Shown: one piece after another, positions 5,253 to 7,096 of the stretch | Layout of the letters: the number at the start of each line of letters is the position of its first letter | Numbering within the stretch: position 1 is the first letter of the stretch | Source: Acidobacteriota bacterium | GTDB taxonomy: Bacteria > Acidobacteriota > Thermoanaerobaculia > Multivoradales > UBA5704 | Length of the DNA: 7,096 bases | Direction of reading: 5' to 3' | Assembly: GCA_003223675.1 (NCBI GenBank) | Contig: QHVW01000282.1 | Location: 1 to 7,096, forward strand | Program-made: the position numbers and the translations under genes | The notes under the pieces: model-generated | Told to the model about the DNA's origin: nothing | Database searches by the model: none | The model's input: only the letters and a program-made list of their open reading frames with translations

Positions 5253-5838
5253 ATGCAAGCACGATGTCGCAAGTCTCTGATCTGGATCGGTCTGCTGGTG
5301 ATCCTCGCCGGCTGGGCAGGGGTGGGGAGCACGGCGGCGAAGGCGCAGGATGCCCCGGATCTCGCCTAGCTCCAGGACGGCTCCTGCGCGGAAGGGGTGA
5401 GCGTCGCGGAATTCGACGCTCCCGACTGGCTGCAGGCCGCTCCGGCGGCGTCGGCCGACCCTGCCGCCGGCAAGGCCTGCGCGACCAACAAGCAATGCAA
5501 GGGGAAACAGTACTGCGCCAAGGCGGCGGGGGAGTGCAAGGGCAAGGGGGAGTGCAAGGCCCGGCCGGACGTCTGCCCCGAGATCTTCAAGCCGGTCTGC
5601 GGCTGCAACGGCAAAGGCGTGCAAGACCAACGCGCAATGCCCCAAGGGCGATTATTGCGCCAAGGAGACGGGCAAGTGCGATGACGAGGGGATGTGCGCG
5701 CAGAAACCCACGATCTGCCCGCTCGTGGTGGCCCCGGTCTGCGGCTGCAACAACAAGACGTACAACAACGGCTGCATGGCGCATAAGGCCGGCGTCGACA
5801 TCAAGCATGACGGCAAGTGCGAGGCCCATACCCCTTAG
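5253..5838 (+). pseudogene. Secreted cysteine-rich protein with two Kazal-type inhibitor-like modules, broken
   Basis: From ATG 5253 (GGAGG six bases upstream) comes a clear signal peptide: MQARCRKS, a hydrophobic core IWIGLLVILAGWAGVG, then STAAKAQ, a likely cleavage site. A TAG at 5367-5369 (codon 39) then stops the frame; restoring it as CAG gives LAQLQDGSCAEG. The same frame continues with ACATNKQCKGKQYCAKAAGEC, split here as ACATNKQCKG and KQYCAKAAGEC, then CPEIFKPVCGCNGK. At about 5616 the frame shifts by one base. The other frame gives ACKTNAQCPKGDYCAKETGKC as a second copy (ACKTNAQC plus PKGDYCAKETGKC), then CPLVVAPVCGCNNKTYNNGC and MAHKAGVDIKHDGKCEAHTP to a stop at 5836-5838. CPxxxxPVCGCxxKTYxNxC..AGV..xGxC is the Kazal-type serine-protease-inhibitor pattern, preceded in each module by a six-Cys-like repeat. 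The first Kazal half lacks its TYxNxC..GxC tail, so a deletion as well as a frameshift lies between modules. In intact form it would be an exported, disulphide-bonded inhibitor-like protein. The lesions could be real decay or sequence errors. Confidence 0.8.
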
Positions 5839-5845
5839 GGGGCTG

Positions 5846-5888
5846 ACCCTCACTCCCCAGCCCCTCTCTCCCCGCGGGAGAGAGGGGC
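5846..5888. repeat. Hairpin C: dispersed repeat after the Kazal-type gene, terminator-like
   Basis: ACCCTCACTCCCCA (5846-5859) is identical to 3603-3616. It is followed by GCCCCTCTCTCCC (5860-5872), a 3-base loop CGC, and GGGAGAGAGGGGC (5876-5888): a perfect 13-bp stem. The 12-base arms are identical to those of hairpin A after rmuC. It starts 8 bases after the end of the Kazal-type gene and could end its transcript, although no T-run follows. Two copies with identical arms but different loops in one window indicate a recurrent intergenic element of this genome. Confidence 0.7.
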
Positions 5889-5990
5889 TCAAATACCAAA
5901 CATCGTTGTAGGGGCGGCCACACAGGGGCGCCCTTCTTCATTTTGGGCCAGCCAAGTCATCTCGATGAGCTCCGGCGACTGTATCCGTCC

Positions 5991-6019
5991 TTGAAAAGCA
6001 CGGTGACTTACCGTACACT
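5991..6019 (+). promoter_or_regulatory. Sigma-70-like promoter of the antitoxin-toxin operon
   Basis: TTGAAA (5991-5996), a 17-base spacer and TACACT (6014-6019) form a good promoter. The expected start of transcription, about 6025-6029, falls at or just before the ATG at 6029. There is no Shine-Dalgarno sequence upstream of that ATG, so the message is probably leaderless or nearly so. This fits the layout but is inference. Confidence 0.65.
6000..6014. promoter_or_regulatory. Candidate operator 1 within the promoter spacer
   Basis: ACGGT (6000-6004) and ACCGT (6010-6014) form an inverted repeat with a 5-base centre between the -35 and -10 boxes. Ribbon-helix-helix antitoxins of the DUF1778 family repress their own operons from such sites; assignment to this antitoxin is inference. 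Confidence 0.5.
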
Positions 6020-6036
6020 GTTGCCGTCATGGCAAC
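6020..6036. promoter_or_regulatory. Candidate operator 2 spanning the start codon
   Basis: GTTGCC (6020-6025) and GGCAAC (6031-6036) are perfect 6-base arms around GTCAT; the ATG (6029-6031) lies across the centre and the right arm. The arm-to-arm spacing of 5 equals that of operator 1 with its centre about 21 bases away, i.e. about two helical turns. It could be a second repressor site covering the transcription start, or a hairpin that sequesters the start codon if transcription begins upstream of 6020. Confidence 0.5.
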
Positions 6037-6322
6037 TTCAGCACACCGCAACCAGCCTACCGGCCGCGAGCTCAAGAAAGAGCGCATCGAGCTGCGGGTC
6101 GCCCCATCAGCCAAGCTTCTCATCCAACGCGCGATGGAGGTCTCGGGACTGACGGCTGGTGATCTAGCCTATGAGGGGGCTCGTAAGGTTCTCGCCGAGC
6201 ATGAGCGCATGGTGCTCGTCGGCGCGGACCGGGATGCTTTCCTTGAAGCCGTGATGAATCCACCGGAGCCTACGGCAAAGCTGGTGGCTGCGCTCAGGCG
6301 GCATCGAGAGGTTTTGGGATAA
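6029..6322 (+). CDS. tacA: DUF1778 / TacA-type antitoxin
   Basis: The 97-residue protein has an N-terminal ribbon-helix-helix DNA-binding region (about 18-58; ERIELRVAPSAKLLIQRAME, then SGLTAGDLAYEGARKVLAEH) and a C-terminal tail (60-97; MVLVGADRDAFLEAVMNPPEP and on). The 'L/DRDAFLEAVxNPPEPTxxL' tail is typical of DUF1778 antitoxins, where it wraps and blocks a GNAT acetyltransferase toxin. It dimerises, neutralises the toxin and represses its own promoter, which fits the two inverted repeats just upstream. The length is normal for the family. ATG 6029 is chosen because the domain begins soon after and the promoter ends ten bases before it; there is no Shine-Dalgarno site. The toxin frame begins six bases after its stop, consistent with translational coupling. 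The antitoxin is intact while its toxin is frameshifted, so it may be an orphan regulator. Confidence 0.88.
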   Translation: MATSAHRNQPTGRELKKERIELRVAPSAKLLIQRAMEVSGLTAGDLAYEGARKVLAEHERMVLVGADRDAFLEAVMNPPEPTAKLVAALRRHREVLG

Positions 6323-6328
6323 GCCGCC

Positions 6329-6831
6329 TTGGGCTTTGTGATCGAGCCGCTCGGCAAGCATGACCGGGCAAAGTTCTCTTGCGGGCAACCCGATCTCGAC
6401 GCCTGGTTCCGACTCCGAGCCAGTCAGGACGAAAAGCGGAATGTCGCCCGTGTCTTCGTCGCCGTCGACCCGGAGCTCGGCGTCGTCGGCTCTACAGCCT
6501 GAGCTCGTTGTCCTTGTCTCTTGAGAGCCTCCCCGAGGCGGTCGCGCACAAGCTTCCGCGCTATGACGCGATCCCGGCCGCCCTGATCGGCCGGCTGGCG
6601 CGCGACGAACGGGTCCGGGGCCAAGGGGTGGGCGAGCTTCTTCTGGCGGACGCGATCCGCCGCATCCTTGGAGCCGGACGCTCCCTCGCCGTCTTCGCCA
6701 TCGTGGTGGACGCCAAGGACGAGCGCGCGGCGGATTTCTACAGAGCCTTCGGGTTTCAGGCCTTTCCGGCGCGGCCGAAGCGGCTGTTTCTCCCCACGGC
6801 CACGGCCGCCGCGGCCCTGGACGGGCTCTAG
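6329..6831 (+). pseudogene. tacT: GNAT-family TacT-type toxin, frameshifted
   Basis: The frame from TTG 6329 (or GTG 6338) gives GFVIEPLGKHDRAKFSCGQP, DLDAWFRLRASQDEKRNVAR and VFVAVDPELGVVG, the usual start of this toxin family, then meets TGA after SerThrAla. From about 6493 the homology resumes in another frame with YSLSSLSLSLESLPEAV, KLPRYDAIPAALIGRLARDE, RVRGQGVGELLLADAIRRIL, VVDAKDERAADFYRAFGFQ and a stop at 6829-6831. Family members read GxYxLSAL here, so loss of one base near 6491 (GGCTCTAC for GGC-TTC-TAC or similar) explains the break. The acetyl-CoA-binding RGQGVG and the catalytic-type Tyr in DFYRAFGF are present. Combined length (about 167 residues) is normal. Intact members acetylate the amino group of aminoacyl-tRNA and halt translation. 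No separate ribosome site is visible; coupling to the antitoxin is likely. Inactivation may be real or a sequencing error. Confidence 0.85.
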
Positions 6832-6854
6832 GCCTCCGAACGACCGCCACCGTC

Positions 6855-6883
6855 TTGCACCGCCCTCTCCCGAGGCTTAAGAT
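6855..6883 (+). promoter_or_regulatory. Candidate promoter of the 2Fe-2S subunit gene
   Basis: TTGCAC (6855-6860), a 17-base spacer and TAAGAT (6878-6883) form a moderate sigma-70-like pair, 55 bases before the ATG at 6939. It lies after the toxin stop, so the oxidoreductase gene probably does not depend on the toxin-antitoxin promoter. Confidence 0.35.
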
Positions 6884-6938
6884 GCGGAGCGTCTCACATC
6901 CTGCGGCCTGTGGGCAGCTCTCTGGGAAAGGGAGGTTT

Positions 6939-7096
6939 ATGGCCACGATCACGCTGAAAGTCAATGAGAAGAGCCACGCCGTCGACGTGGAGCCGCGCAC
7001 GCTGCTGGTGGAGCTGCTGCGCGAGCACCTGCGTCTCACCGGCACCCATGTGGGGTGCGACACCAGCCAGTGCGGCGCCTGCACCGTCTGGGTGGA
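6939..7096 (+). CDS. 2Fe-2S small subunit of a molybdenum hydroxylase (CoxS/XdhC type), N-terminus only
   Basis: Only 52 codons are in the window; the gene runs off the right edge. The start MATITLKVNEKSHAVDVEP, then LLVELLREHLRLTGTHVGC and DTSQCGACTVWV, is the plant-ferredoxin-like fold that opens these subunits. Cys40, Cys45 and Cys48 are three of the four ligands of the first 2Fe-2S cluster; the fourth and the second, helical cluster domain lie beyond the edge. Such subunits pass electrons from a molybdopterin-cytosine-dinucleotide large subunit to a FAD subunit in aerobic CO dehydrogenase, xanthine dehydrogenase, isoquinoline oxidoreductase and relatives; the substrate cannot be told from this piece. 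ATG 6939 has AAGGGAGG (6928-6935) close upstream, with a short 3-base spacing. Large and FAD subunit genes are expected just downstream. Confidence 0.92.
   Translation, partial: MATITLKVNEKSHAVDVEPRTLLVELLREHLRLTGTHVGCDTSQCGACTVWV

Noticed and set aside
5069..5911. A 280-codon plus-strand frame over the Kazal-type gene
   Set aside because: It is out of frame with the signal peptide and with the first Cys-rich module and is dominated by Arg/Gly; the real signal lies in the frames joined at 5616.
6379..6831. Toxin read as an intact 150-residue protein from TTG 6379
   Set aside because: The first 35 residues in this frame are Arg-rich nonsense, while the family N-terminus is in the other frame from 6329, so a frameshift is the better explanation.
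6164..7084. A 306-codon minus-strand frame across the toxin-antitoxin genes
   Set aside because: It is antisense to three recognisable genes on the plus strand and has no motif of its own.

Overview
The window looks like accessory and housekeeping DNA from a GC-rich, free-living bacterium. It carries a SurA/PpiC-type lipoprotein isomerase, a two-gene DUF1778/GNAT toxin-antitoxin locus and the start of a molybdenum-hydroxylase 2Fe-2S subunit. That mix recalls soil and subsurface lineages such as Rokubacteria/Methylomirabilota, but the assignment is a low-confidence inference from gene content. The left third (about 1-2240) is visibly less GC-rich than the rest and is built of fragments, repeats and an unrecognised gene. 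The right two thirds are strongly GC-rich.

Layout, left to right. (a) 3-893: the 3' part of a GVxG-repeat, fibre-like protein, apparently cut off at its C-terminus. The truncation point coincides with the first codons of a VapC-type PIN-domain toxin (890-964) that is itself only a stub. (b) 1178-1804: an unrecognised 208-residue protein with a good ribosome binding site and a nearly perfect palindrome just upstream. (c) 1805-2243: a gene-free stretch with a REP-like palindrome, a short tandem repeat and CGTTTC repeats. (d) 2244-3602: rmuC. (e) 3603-3753: a convergent intergenic spacer with two 12-bp-stem hairpins. (f) 3754-4944, minus strand: a lipoprotein parvulin-type peptidyl-prolyl isomerase/chaperone. 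(g) 4945-5252: divergent promoter region and leader. (h) 5253-5838: a secreted, cysteine-rich, tandem Kazal-like protease-inhibitor gene broken by an in-frame stop and a frameshift. (i) 5846-5888: another copy of the hairpin repeat seen after rmuC. (j) 5991-6831: a TacA-type antitoxin with a well-formed promoter and two inverted repeats, followed by a frameshifted GNAT toxin. (k) 6939 to the edge: the N-terminus of a CoxS/XdhC-type 2Fe-2S protein.

Few of these genes are functionally linked. RmuC and the isomerase are convergent housekeeping-type genes. The clearest regulatory unit is the antitoxin promoter, where one inverted repeat lies between -35 and -10 and a second spans the predicted transcription start and the ATG of a nearly leaderless message. 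The window's other theme is decay. One fibre-like gene, one VapC, one Kazal-inhibitor gene and one GNAT toxin are all interrupted while the antitoxin and housekeeping genes are intact. This could be real pseudogenisation or, for the single-base lesions, sequence error. No wholly new defence or biosynthetic system is evident; the most novel-looking items are the unrecognised 1178-1804 protein, the Kazal-module gene and the antitoxin control region.
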